Assembly: GCA_934177795.1 (NCBI GenBank)
Contig: CAKPPS010000016.1
Coordinates: 1-31,644, forward strand
Direction of reading: 5' to 3'
Source of the DNA: an uncultured Clostridia bacterium
GTDB lineage: Bacteria > Bacillota > Clostridia > TANB77 > CAG-508
DNA: 31,644 bases
In this document: piece by piece, positions 16,001-23,647 of the stretch
How the letters are laid out: every line of letters begins with the position of its first letter
How positions within the stretch are numbered: position 1 is the stretch's first letter
Program-made: the position numbers and the translations under genes
Notes under the pieces: generated by a model
The model's database searches: none
What the model was told of the DNA's origin: nothing
Seen by the model: the letters and a program-made list of their open reading frames with translations, nothing else

Positions 16001-17641
16001 ATGGATTATAAAGATTTAGCAAATTTAATATTTCCAGAAGCAAAAGATATAAATTATTATGAAGAAAAATATCCAGAAAGAAACTTACCAGAAGGAGCAA
16101 TAGTAACAAGATATGCACCAAGTCCAACAGGATTTATGCATATAGGAGGGCTATATCAAGCATTAATTGCTATAAAAGTATCAAAGCAAACAAATGGGGT
16201 ATGTTTCTTAAGAGTTGAAGACACTGACCAAAAAAGAGAAATTGAAAACGGTGTAAAAGAAATTATAAAATCTTTAAAAGACTTTGGGCTAGAACCAGAC
16301 GAAGGTATGATTTCTGAAAATGAAGATAAAGGAAATTATGGACCATACAAGCAAAGTCAAAGAAAAGAAATATATCAAGCTTATGCTAAATATTTAATAG
16401 AGCAAGGAAAGGCATATCCATGTTTTTGTACGCACGAAGAAGGAGAAAAAATAAGAGCAAAACAAGAAGCTGCAAAAGTAAGACCCGGATATTATGGTGT
16501 ATGGGCCAAATGTAGACATGTAACTGTTGAAGATGCTATACAAAGAATTCAAAATGGTGAAAAATATATAATAAGATTTAAATCTCCTGGAAGAGAAGAT
16601 AAAAAAATAAAACATCATGATGTCATAAAAGGAAATGTTGATTTTCCAGAAAATGATCAAGATATAGTTATAATAAAAGCAGATGGATTACCAACATATC
16701 ATTTTGCACATGCAGTAGATGATCATTTAATGCATACAACACATGTAATAAGAGGTGACGAATGGTTATCTTCTGTTCCACTACATTTACAATTATTCCA
16801 TGAGTTAGGTTTTAAAGCACCAAAATATGCACATATTGCACCAATAATGAAAAATGATGAAGGAAATAAAAGAAAACTAAGTAAAAGAAAAGACCCAGAA
16901 GCTGCTGTAAGTTATTATGCAAAAGAAGGAATACCTGCAGATGCAGTTAAAGAATATTTATTAAATATTGCAAATTCAACATTTGAAAATTGGAGAAGAG
17001 CTAATAAAGATAAATTAATAGATGAATTCACATTACAATTGAATAAAATGAGTGTAAGTGGTGCATTATTTGATATGATAAAATTATTAGATGTATCAAA
17101 AACAGTTATATCAAAAATGACAGCTGAAGAAGTGTATGAAAATGCTTTAAAATGGGCTAAAAATTATGATTCAGAATTGACAGAAATGCTACAAAATAAA
17201 GAGTATGCTTTAAAGATATTTGGTATAGAAAGAGGAAATAAAAAGCCAAGAAAAGACATTGCAAAGTGGTCAGATGTAAAAGATAGTATAGAATACATGT
17301 ATGATGACAAATTTTTATCAAAAAACATAGAATATCCATATCAAGTTATTAATAATAAAGAAGATATTGATAAAATATTAAAATTATATTTAGAAAAATA
17401 TTATGATGAAAATGATGATAAACAAGCATGGTTTGATAAGATAAAAGAACTAGCTGGAGAATTAGGCTATGCAAGGGAAGTAAAAGAATATAAAGCTAAT
17501 CCAGATGCGTATAAAGCTCATGTTGGAGATGTAAGTACAGTGTTAAGAGTTAAATTAACAGGAAGAACAAATACTCCAGATATGTATGAAATAATGCAAG
17601 TATTAGGAAAAGATAGTATACAAAAAAGATTGAGTAAGTAA
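16001..17641 (+). CDS. gltX: Glutamate--tRNA ligase
   Basis: Class I aminoacyl-tRNA synthetase charging tRNA-Glu, and possibly tRNA-Gln for later amidation as is usual in this phylum. Seen: HIGH-type motif APSPTGFMHIGG (HIGG at 47-50), LRVEDTDQKRE, a zinc-site pattern C141-x-C143 with C171-x-H173, GDEWLSSVPLH, and the KMSKS-equivalent KLSKR at 292-296. At 546 residues it is longer than the usual 470-490; the extra length lies in the N-terminal lead (MDYKDLANLIFPEAKD) and in the C-terminal anticodon-binding half, as in a clostridial subgroup. Ribosome site AAAAGAGGAAAAGAG before ATG. Own promoter; the DUF951 gene follows after 31 bp and shares the terminator at 17869. Confidence 0.95.
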   Translation: MDYKDLANLIFPEAKDINYYEEKYPERNLPEGAIVTRYAPSPTGFMHIGGLYQALIAIKVSKQTNGVCFLRVEDTDQKREIENGVKEIIKSLKDFGLEPDEGMISENEDKGNYGPYKQSQRKEIYQAYAKYLIEQGKAYPCFCTHEEGEKIRAKQEAAKVRPGYYGVWAKCRHVTVEDAIQRIQNGEKYIIRFKSPGREDKKIKHHDVIKGNVDFPENDQDIVIIKADGLPTYHFAHAVDDHLMHTTHVIRGDEWLSSVPLHLQLFHELGFKAPKYAHIAPIMKNDEGNKRKLSKRKDPEAAVSYYAKEGIPADAVKEYLLNIANSTFENWRRANKDKLIDEFTLQLNKMSVSGALFDMIKLLDVSKTVISKMTAEEVYENALKWAKNYDSELTEMLQNKEYALKIFGIERGNKKPRKDIAKWSDVKDSIEYMYDDKFLSKNIEYPYQVINNKEDIDKILKLYLEKYYDENDDKQAWFDKIKELAGELGYAREVKEYKANPDAYKAHVGDVSTVLRVKLTGRTNTPDMYEIMQVLGKDSIQKRLSK

Positions 17642-17672
17642 TTTGTTTCCGTATTGATAGGAGGTAAGTTGT

Positions 17673-17864
17673 ATGCAATATGAAATAGGTGATATTGTGA
17701 GAACAAAAAAGGTACATCCTTGTGGAAGTAAATTATGGGAGATAACTAGAGTAGGAGTAGATTTTAAATTAAAATGTCAAGGATGTGGACATATTGTAAT
17801 GATGCCTAGAGAAAAGGCGTTAAAAGCAATCACAAAGATAGAGATAAAAAAAGAAAATAAATAA
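17673..17864 (+). CDS. DUF951 family small protein
   Basis: A 63-residue protein of the DUF951 family (B. subtilis YyzM-like). Seen: MQYEIGDIVRTKKVHPCGSK, then WEITRVGVDFKLKCQGCGH and a basic end. The conserved cysteines (HPCGS and C-x-x-C in KCQGCGH) suggest metal binding. Ribosome site GGAGGTAAG before the ATG. It follows gltX closely and is likely co-transcribed. Function is unknown for the family. Confidence 0.9.
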   Translation: MQYEIGDIVRTKKVHPCGSKLWEITRVGVDFKLKCQGCGHIVMMPREKALKAITKIEIKKENK

Positions 17865-17868
17865 TAAA

Positions 17869-17924
17869 AAATAGAAAAAATGTAAAACTGTTGTAAAAAA
17901 TAAGTTTTGCATTTTTTCTATTTA
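17869..17924 (+). terminator. Terminator after the DUF951 gene
   Basis: AAATAGAAAAAATG (17869-17882) pairs with the CATTTTTTCTATTT segment ending at 17923; an inner AAAACT/AGTTTT extends the stem. The arms themselves provide the T-rich 3' side. Confidence 0.7.
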
Positions 17925-18009
17925 GTGGATTTTTTTACACAAAATTTCAAAAATTGACATATTATGTAGTATAGTATCAAACAAGATGCTATATTGGAGG
18001 TGACGCTAT

Positions 18010-18261
18010 ATGGAACCAGAAGATATGAAGAAATTTTGTAATAATACTAAAAAAAATAAATCTTGTAGTTGTATAAGTATAATATTAGGAATTTTAATAA
18101 CATTACTTTTAGCAACAATAGGATTAATTTTAGGAGCAACTTATGCAAGTGTTTTATTAGAAAATATAGCAACATTAATATTAGGAATTATTATTTTAGG
18201 AGTATTAACAATATTAACATTTATATATAAAATATGTAATTGTATGAGAAGAAAATGCTAG
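18010..18261 (+). CDS. Small Cys-rich two-helix membrane protein, unknown function
   Basis: Predicted 83-residue membrane protein. Seen: a hydrophilic N-terminus with cysteines (KKFCNNTKKNKSCSCIS), two hydrophobic helices (about residues 22-46 and 51-74) and a cysteine-containing basic end (KICNCMRRKC), giving six cysteines, all close to the membrane ends. Ribosome site GGAGGTGACG, spacing 6-8. A TTGACA at 17954-17959 may be part of its promoter, but the -10 spacing is poor. A near-perfect palindromic terminator follows. No family is recognised. With both ends likely cytoplasmic, the cysteines could bind metal; this is speculation. Confidence 0.7.
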   Translation: MEPEDMKKFCNNTKKNKSCSCISIILGILITLLLATIGLILGATYASVLLENIATLILGIIILGVLTILTFIYKICNCMRRKC

Positions 18262-18281
18262 AATTGCAAGATTTATAAAAA

Positions 18282-18320
18282 TAGTAATTTTCTCTAAATT
18301 TTAGAGAAAATTACTAAAAA
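18282..18320. terminator. Bidirectional terminator between convergent genes
   Basis: TAGTAATTTTCTCTAAA (18282-18298) is the exact reverse complement of 18300-18316. It lies between the small membrane protein gene (plus) and engB (minus) and probably ends both transcripts. On plus it is followed by AAAAA rather than T, so its strength there depends on the T-rich arm. Confidence 0.6.
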
Positions 18321-18350
18321 TATATAATATAAAATATATTGTGATATAAA

Positions 18351-18936
18351 TTAATCAATGTATTTATTAATAAATTCAAATACATCATCTTTATAAATTT
18401 TTCGCTCAGAAGAAAATGGTAATGTAGTGATATCTCCAATTGGATTTAATTCTTTTTGTAATTTTAATACTGCTTCATTAACTTTAGTTACAGCTATTTT
18501 GTCGGCTTTATTTGCAAGTATTAAACAAGGTAAACCAGAAGATATAATATAATTATACATAAGTTTATCATTACTCGTTGGAGAATGTCTAATATCAACT
18601 AAAAATATAATTAAAGAAATTTCTTTTCTATTGAATAAGTAGTGTTCTATAAATTTACCTACTTGTTCTTGTTCTTTTTTAGACATTTTACTGTAACCAT
18701 ATCCAGGTAAATCAACAAAATAAAAAGAATCATCAATATTATAAAAATTAATTTGTCTAGTTTTTCCGTGGTTCACTACTTGTTCTAGCTAATTTTTTTC
18801 GATTAATCATAGTATTTATAAAACTAGATTTTCCAACATTAGATTTTCCAACTAATACTATTTCAGCTAGCCCATTTTTGGGATATTGTTTTGGAGATAC
18901 AGCTGATATTTCAAATTTTGGATTTTTTATATTCAT
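18351..18936 (-). CDS. engB: Ribosome biogenesis GTPase EngB/YsxC, interrupted by a single-base frameshift
   Basis: Essential GTPase for late 50S assembly. Read from ATG at 18936 (AAAGGA site upstream), residues 1-56 give MNIKNPKFEISAVSPKQYPK, G1 GKSNVGKS (30-37) and RTSSEP, then run into a stop. In the next frame the family sequence resumes at once: GKTRQINFYNID, G3 DLPGYGYSKMS, G4 NKADK and G5 PFSSE, ending FEFINKYID. Removing one C (minus strand, position 18768; CCACGG becoming CCAGG) restores a continuous 194-residue protein, the normal length. The break falls in the switch I/G2 loop. Because the gene is normally essential and both halves are otherwise perfect, a sequence error is more likely than a true pseudogene; compare uvrA. 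Confidence 0.88.
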
Positions 18937-18995
18937 GTTTATATATCCTTTTTAAAGTATTTAGATTTTATTTTGGAAATCTATAAACCTTAATT

Positions 18996-19024
18996 ATAAT
19001 ACCATAAAATTAATTTTTTTTCAA
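18996..19024 (-). promoter_or_regulatory. engB promoter
   Basis: On the minus strand TTGAAA (19024-19019), 17 bp, then TATTAT (19001-18996). Confidence 0.5.
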
Positions 19025-19040
19025 ATATTAAAATTATAAT

Positions 19041-19084
19041 GAACAAACAAAAAGAGTGCTATTTCTAAAAAGAAAAGCACTCTT
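19041..19084 (-). terminator. purA terminator
   Basis: AAGAGTGC (19052-19059) and GCACTCTT (19077-19084) pair, with TTTCT/AGAAA extending inward; on the minus strand TTTTTGTTTG follows. It lies 38 bp after the purA stop. Confidence 0.8.
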
Positions 19085-19121
19085 CTTGTAACTCAATTTC
19101 TATTTACAATAGTATGTGTTA

Positions 19122-20573
19122 TTATTTACGTTCGCCTCTGTAATGTCTAGAGGGGAGTTTTCTTGGATGTACCTGGAAACCTGAAGCATCTTCATCAATT
19201 GGACTTATTTCGAGATATTCTTCAGATGTTTCTGGGAGCTGACGAATAATTAAATCATTATTATCAGGACCTACTCCAATATATTTCACAGGTAAACCGG
19301 AAGTTTCTTCGACTAATTCGATAAATTCCTTAGCTTTTTCAGGTAATTCATCGTAGTTTCTACATGAAGAGTCAATATCCCAGCCACCTTCAATTACTTT
19401 GTATACAGGAACCATTGAAGATGAGGATTGTGAGTTAGTGTTGATATTATCTGGATATAAGTCGATGGTATAATTGTTCTCACAATTTACCTGATATTTA
19501 GTGCAAATTTTGATATATCCAAGAGTATTACCAATTTTTCCTAATGTATCCAAGTGATTTAAACACAAAAAGTCGCCGCCTGACTGATAAAGTTCAGTTT
19601 TTAGAATTACTGTATCCATCCAGCCACAACGTCTAGGTCTATTAGTGGTAGTACCATATTCATGACCAAGTTCTCTAATAGTATCACCTTCTAAAGGATT
19701 GTTAATATCAAAAGAAGATAATACTTCAGTAGGGAATGGACCGTTACCTACACGGCTATTATAAGCTTTATCCACAAGAATAACATTTTTTACAGCTCCT
19801 ACTGGAACATTTGCACCACATATAGTTCCTCCAACACAACAGTTAGAACTAGTAACCATTGGGGAATTACCATGATCAAGATCTAACATAAAAGCTTGGG
19901 CACCTTCAACAACAATCTTTTTATTGTTGATAATATTTTTAGCAATGATTGGAGTTACATCTGCTATCATACTTTGTAATTCAGTAGCATACTGCTTGCA
20001 TGTACAAGCAATTTCATGGCTATCAAAGAGAGTCATTGAATTGTTTAAGAATGCCTGATTATGTAAGAATAAAGCTTCTTTAAGCTTGGCTTCTAATTCA
20101 GAAATAGGTAGAAGCAAATCATAAACTCTTAAGCCAACTCGGTCTGCCTTGTTAGAATAACAAGGACCAATGCCTTGACCTGTGGTACCGACAGGATGAG
20201 CTTTGATTTTTTCATGTAAAAAATCTAAAGCTTTGTGATAGTCAAATACTAAATGTGCTCGACCACTAATTTTAAGCCTTGACCGTACATCAGGAATACC
20301 GGAATTCTCCAAAAGGTGAATTTCATCCAATAATTTTTGTAAGTCAAGCACCACACCAGGACCAATAATACAAGTAGTATGTGGATATACAATTCCGCCT
20401 GGTACTAAGTGCAGTGCTAATTTTTTTCCATTGAAAACAATAGTATGGCCTGCATTAGCACCACCAGTTCCACGAATTACAAGACTTGCATCTTGAGATT
20501 CATAGGATGCAATTTTCCCCTTACCTTCATCGCCCCATTTGGCTCCAACAATAACTGTAACACATTTGTTCAT
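19122..20573 (-). CDS. purA: Adenylosuccinate synthase, long variant
   Basis: Catalyses GTP-dependent joining of IMP and aspartate, the first committed step to AMP. Seen: catalytic WGDEGKGK near residue 13, GGANAGHT with the catalytic His, the IMP loop PVGTTGQGIGP, VVEGAQAFMLDLDHG and the C-terminal TTNRPRRCGW. At 483 residues it is about 50 longer than the usual 425-435: besides insertions it carries a tail of roughly 40 residues after the normal end (VGPDNND), running RQLPETSEEYLEI to RHYRGERK. Sampled lines give about 38-40% GC against about 30% in serS beside it, and the codons look different, hinting at transfer. Excellent ribosome site AAAGGAGG. Single-gene unit with its own promoter and terminator. 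PurA is a known ppGpp target, of interest given the gene at 3843. Confidence 0.95.
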   Translation of the reverse strand: MNKCVTVIVGAKWGDEGKGKIASYESQDASLVIRGTGGANAGHTIVFNGKKLALHLVPGGIVYPHTTCIIGPGVVLDLQKLLDEIHLLENSGIPDVRSRLKISGRAHLVFDYHKALDFLHEKIKAHPVGTTGQGIGPCYSNKADRVGLRVYDLLLPISELEAKLKEALFLHNQAFLNNSMTLFDSHEIACTCKQYATELQSMIADVTPIIAKNIINNKKIVVEGAQAFMLDLDHGNSPMVTSSNCCVGGTICGANVPVGAVKNVILVDKAYNSRVGNGPFPTEVLSSFDINNPLEGDTIRELGHEYGTTTNRPRRCGWMDTVILKTELYQSGGDFLCLNHLDTLGKIGNTLGYIKICTKYQVNCENNYTIDLYPDNINTNSQSSSSMVPVYKVIEGGWDIDSSCRNYDELPEKAKEFIELVEETSGLPVKYIGVGPDNNDLIIRQLPETSEEYLEISPIDEDASGFQVHPRKLPSRHYRGERK

Positions 20574-20627
20574 AGTTGTCCTCCTTTAAATTGTTGAACA
20601 TGAGTTTTAATATAAAGTTACTAAAGT

Positions 20628-20656
20628 AGTATAACATAAAAAATCTGAAAATACAA
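20628..20656 (-). promoter_or_regulatory. purA promoter
   Basis: On the minus strand TTGTAT (20656-20651), 17 bp, then TATACT (20633-20628). No purine riboswitch or PurR-type box was recognised around it. Confidence 0.65.
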
Positions 20657-20706
20657 AGTATTTATAAATTATTCAGTAAAAAAGAGTAAATTTTCTTAAA
20701 GGCTCT

Positions 20707-20763
20707 TTCATTACTTTTTGATATGGTAAATTATTATATAAAAACTTCATTATTTTTTGATAT
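20707..20763. repeat. Direct repeat, 2 x 18 bp, upstream of the purA promoter
   Basis: TTCATTACTTTTTGATAT at 20707-20724 recurs at 20746-20763 with one C-to-T change, start-to-start distance 39 bp. It lies between the purA promoter and the serS terminator. It could be a pair of regulator sites or chance in AT-rich DNA. Confidence 0.4.
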
Positions 20764-20797
20764 AAATAAAAATGGTATCTATATAAATACCATTTTT
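20764..20797 (-). terminator. serS terminator
   Basis: AAAAATGGTAT (20768-20778) and ATACCATTTTT (20787-20797) form an 11-bp perfect stem, with a T-rich run on the minus strand, about 40 bp after the serS stop. Confidence 0.8.
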
Positions 20798-20838
20798 ACA
20801 TTATGACAGACCTATTATTTTGTTAATAGGAGTATTTT

Positions 20839-22128
20839 TTATTTGTTTTTTAAAGTGATTTTTTCAAGCCCTCCCATGTAAGGTCTTAAAACTTCTGGAA
20901 TAACAACACTTCCATCTTCTTGATAGTTATTTTCCATAATAGAAATAAGCATACGAGGTGGAGCAACAACAGTATTATTTAAAGTATGTGCATAATAATT
21001 TCCATTTTCACCTTTAATTCTAATACCAAGTCTACGAGCTTGAGCATCTGTTAAGTTAGAGCAACTTCCAACTTCAAAATATTTTTTTTGTCTAGGAGAC
21101 CAAGCTTCAACATCACAAGATTTTGCTTTTAAATCTGCTAAATCTCCAGAACAACATTCTAGAGTTCGTACAGGAATATTCATACTTCTAAAGAATTCAA
21201 CTGTATAAGACCACATTTTTTCATACCAATTCCAGCTATCTTCTGGTTCGCAAACTACTATCATTTCTTGTTTTTCAAATTGATGTATTCTATAAACTCC
21301 ACGTTCTTCAATTCCATGAGCACCTTTTTCTTTTCTAAAACAAGGAGAATATGATGTCATTGTATAAGGCATATTATCTTTTTTTAGTATTTGGTCTTTG
21401 AATTTTCCAATCATAGAATGTTCACTAGTTCCAATTAGATATAAATCTTCGCCTTCAATTTTATACATCATAGCATCCATTTCTTCAAAACTCATAACAC
21501 CTGTTACAACATCACTTCTAATCATATAAGGTGGAATGCAATAAGTAAAACCTTTATTAATCATAAAATCTCTAGCATAAGTTAGTACTGCAGAATGAAG
21601 TCTGGCAATATCACCTAATAAGTAATAAAAACCATTTCCAGAGACACGTCTAGCACTATCTAAATCAAGACCACCTAAAGATTCCATAATTTCACCGTGA
21701 TATGGTATTTCATAATCAGGTACTATTGGTTCACCAAATTTTTGTATTTCAACATTTTCAGAATCGTCTTTTCCTATCGGAACAGATTCATGCATTATAT
21801 TTGGAATTTTCATCATTCTTTTCTTTATTTCTTCTGAATATTCATTTTCTAGTTTTTCGTTATTTTCTAGGTCTGCATTAATTTTTTGTACTTGAGCTTT
21901 TATATTTTCAGCTTCATCTTTTTTCCCATTTTTCATAAGCATTCCAATTTGGGCGCTTAAATTTTTTCTTTGAGAACGTAAATTATCACCATTTAATTTG
22001 GCTTCTCTATTTTTTTTATCTAATTCAATAACTTCATCAACTAATATTAATTTATTATCTTGAAATTTTTTCTTTATATTTTCCTTAACAATATCAGGAT
22101 TTTCTCTTAAAAATTTTATATCTATCAT
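20839..22128 (-). CDS. serS: Serine--tRNA ligase
   Basis: Class II synthetase charging tRNA-Ser (and tRNA-Sec if present). Seen: the N-terminal long coiled-coil arm (about residues 30-105, many Lys/Glu) that grips the tRNA variable arm, LYLIGTSEHSM, motif 2 CFRKEKGAHGIEERGVYR followed by HQFEKQEM, EVGSCSNLTDAQARR, and motif 3 PPRMLISIMENN. At 429 residues it has the normal length. Ribosome site GGAGGAATATATAA before ATG. It sits 21 bp after the DUF1653 gene and is probably transcribed with it from 22470; the leader is too short for a T-box. Confidence 0.96.
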   Translation of the reverse strand: MIDIKFLRENPDIVKENIKKKFQDNKLILVDEVIELDKKNREAKLNGDNLRSQRKNLSAQIGMLMKNGKKDEAENIKAQVQKINADLENNEKLENEYSEEIKKRMMKIPNIMHESVPIGKDDSENVEIQKFGEPIVPDYEIPYHGEIMESLGGLDLDSARRVSGNGFYYLLGDIARLHSAVLTYARDFMINKGFTYCIPPYMIRSDVVTGVMSFEEMDAMMYKIEGEDLYLIGTSEHSMIGKFKDQILKKDNMPYTMTSYSPCFRKEKGAHGIEERGVYRIHQFEKQEMIVVCEPEDSWNWYEKMWSYTVEFFRSMNIPVRTLECCSGDLADLKAKSCDVEAWSPRQKKYFEVGSCSNLTDAQARRLGIRIKGENGNYYAHTLNNTVVAPPRMLISIMENNYQEDGSVVIPEVLRPYMGGLEKITLKNK

Positions 22129-22149
22129 TTATATATTCCTCCAATTGAT

Positions 22150-22410
22150 TTATTTTATATAGTTTTGACTTAATTCGTCAATTAATACAAATCTATTTTT
22201 TTGTCCAGTAATATTATCTGGTCTTTCTGGGATTGATTCTAAAAACATCTTTTCAGGTCTTACCCAAATTTTGCGACCATCTGGTCTATCATATAATGGT
22301 TTATAAATTACCATTCTTTCTTTTGTTTCCGAGTCAAAAGCAATGTTTTCAACAAAATAATAATTACCTTTAAAATGACGATAAACTTTTCCAATTTTTA
22401 CTTCGTTCAT
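22150..22410 (-). CDS. DUF1653 family protein
   Basis: An 86-residue protein of the DUF1653 family: GKVYRHFKGNYYFVENIAF, SETKERMVIYKPLY, then WVRPEKMFLE near the middle. The second ATG (22410) is chosen because AAAAGGAA lies 9-11 nt before it; the first ATG at 22419 directly abuts that site. The tail after ESIPERPDN is less typical. The family is uncharacterised; the fold is predicted as small and beta-rich. First gene of a two-gene unit with serS. Confidence 0.9.
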   Translation of the reverse strand: MNEVKIGKVYRHFKGNYYFVENIAFDSETKERMVIYKPLYDRPDGRKIWVRPEKMFLESIPERPDNITGQKNRFVLIDELSQNYIK

Positions 22411-22441
22411 ATAAATCATTTCCTTTTCTAAATTTTAGGAT

Positions 22442-22470
22442 ATTATATAATATTTTATAATAAAACGCAA
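22442..22470 (-). promoter_or_regulatory. Promoter of the DUF1653-serS operon
   Basis: On the minus strand TTGCGT (22470-22465), 17 bp, then TATAAT (22447-22442), about 32 bp before the chosen start codon. Confidence 0.65.
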
Positions 22471-22566
22471 TAATTAGGGCAAAATAAAACAAAATGAGGA
22501 TGACAGATATTCATTAATAAAGCAAGAAGGGAGAGTAGAATATATTAAATATATTCATACAAAGAT

Positions 22567-23412
22567 ATGATAATTGAAATAATTAAATTTTTTGTATATT
22601 CATTGATAATTGTCGCAATTTCTAAATTTATTTTAGTAAAAGCACTTAGAGGATTAGCAGAAAACTTGAATTTAGGAGCTAAAATTATAGGAGAAATTGC
22701 AGGAATTGCAACATCAATTCCAGAACTACTAACAGTAACAATTGCTAGTTTTAAAGGAATGTTAGGAACAACTTTTTATAACATTATTAGTTCAAATGTT
22801 ATAAATTTTTTGCAATATTTTTTGTCAATAGTTTTAAACAAGAATTATAAAGCTATAAAAAATAAAGGTATAATTATACAAATTATTTTAGTAATATTAA
22901 CAATAATGATTCCAATAGGATTATTAAAATTAGAGAATTCATTAAATATAATTTTAGCAATAATATTGATATTATTATATTTTGTATTTATTATTATATC
23001 CAAAAAAGTCCATATAAAATATTTAAGTGCTGAAGAAAAAGGAATCATAAAAGAAGAAGAGAAAAAAGAGTCTATAGAAAAAAATAAAAATAAGGCAACA
23101 ATAATATATATTATTTGGATATTATTAGCAGGAATATTACTTTATTTTATAGGAGATAAATTAGGTATTGTATTGGAAAATTTGGCAAATATGTTTGGAA
23201 TTCCAGAATATATTCTAGGAATTTTGCTGGGATTTGTAACAAGTATACCAGAATTAATAACTTTTTTTGAAGCTCAAAGACATTATAAAAAAGAAGAAGA
23301 TAAAATTATGTTGGGAGTTATAGAAGCTACTAATAATTTATTAACTTCAAATATATTAAATTTATTTGTTATTCAAGCTATTGGAATAATAATATATTGT
23401 TTAATAGTATAA
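22567..23412 (+). CDS. Sodium/calcium exchanger family membrane protein
   Basis: CaCA-superfamily cation antiporter, expected to export Ca2+ or a similar cation against Na+ or H+. Seen: two alpha-repeats of inverted topology, each with the ion-binding motif: GIATSIPELLTVTIASF (about residues 46-62) then ISSNVINFLQ, and GFVTSIPELITFFEA (about 221-235) then TSNILNL. Around ten hydrophobic helices with a charged cytoplasmic loop (about 150-180, EEKGIIKEEEKKE) between halves. At 281 residues it is shorter than the typical 310-350. The ATG lacks a good ribosome site (GGGAG lies more than 30 nt upstream) and no other in-frame start exists after the stop at 22546-22548, so translation may be weak or use an unusual start. 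Confidence 0.85.
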   Translation: MIIEIIKFFVYSLIIVAISKFILVKALRGLAENLNLGAKIIGEIAGIATSIPELLTVTIASFKGMLGTTFYNIISSNVINFLQYFLSIVLNKNYKAIKNKGIIIQIILVILTIMIPIGLLKLENSLNIILAIILILLYFVFIIISKKVHIKYLSAEEKGIIKEEEKKESIEKNKNKATIIYIIWILLAGILLYFIGDKLGIVLENLANMFGIPEYILGILLGFVTSIPELITFFEAQRHYKKEEDKIMLGVIEATNNLLTSNILNLFVIQAIGIIIYCLIV

Positions 23413-23466
23413 AATATGAAACCTAATATTATTAAGTAGTTTGAAAAATATTAAATTCAAATTTTT

Positions 23467-23505
23467 ACGCTTTTAATTTAGAAATAAGTTTTAAGCGTTT
23501 TTTTA
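23467..23505 (+). terminator. Terminator after the exchanger gene
   Basis: ACGCTT (23467-23472) pairs with AAGCGT (23493-23498), with additional A/T pairs inside, followed by a run of seven T. Confidence 0.75.
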
Positions 23506-23537
23506 TATATCCGTTCACAAAAAATTCACAAAATAAT

Positions 23538-23564
23538 TTAGCAAAAGATATTGACAAGTGCTAA
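23538..23564. promoter_or_regulatory. CIRCE-like operator 1, overlapping the -35 box
   Basis: TTAGCAAAA, 9 bp, AAGTGCTAA. The spacing and outer positions match the HrcA operator CIRCE (TTAGCACTC-N9-GAGTGCTAA), but both inner ends are degenerate. The TTGACA of the operon promoter (23551-23556) lies across its spacer and right arm. Confidence 0.65.
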
Positions 23565-23577
23565 AAATGGGTATAAT
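23551..23577 (+). promoter_or_regulatory. hrcA-grpE-dnaK-dnaJ promoter
   Basis: TTGACA (23551-23556) and TATAAT (23572-23577) with a 15-bp spacer, shorter than the 17 bp seen at other promoters here. Flanked and overlapped by two CIRCE-like operators. Confidence 0.7.
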
Positions 23578-23587
23578 ATATATGAAG

Positions 23588-23614
23588 TTAGCAAACAAAT
23601 ACAAAGAGTGCTAA
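23588..23614. promoter_or_regulatory. CIRCE operator 2, downstream of the promoter
   Basis: TTAGCAAAC, 9 bp (AAATACAAA), GAGTGCTAA. The right arm is a perfect CIRCE half-site; the left arm matches 7 of 9. It lies in the transcribed leader, the classical location for HrcA repression, exactly 50 bp downstream of operator 1. Confidence 0.9.
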
Positions 23615-23647
23615 AACTAACAATTAAAACTGAAAGAGGTGTATAAA

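Noticed and set aside
18351..18776. A separate short GTPase fragment starting at MNHGKTRQ
   Set aside because: It is the downstream part of engB; the missing N-terminus with G1 lies in the adjacent frame directly upstream.
23639..23647. GTG start for hrcA
   Set aside because: It overlaps the AGAGG ribosome site itself; TTG at 23648 has correct spacing and gives the family-typical N-terminus.
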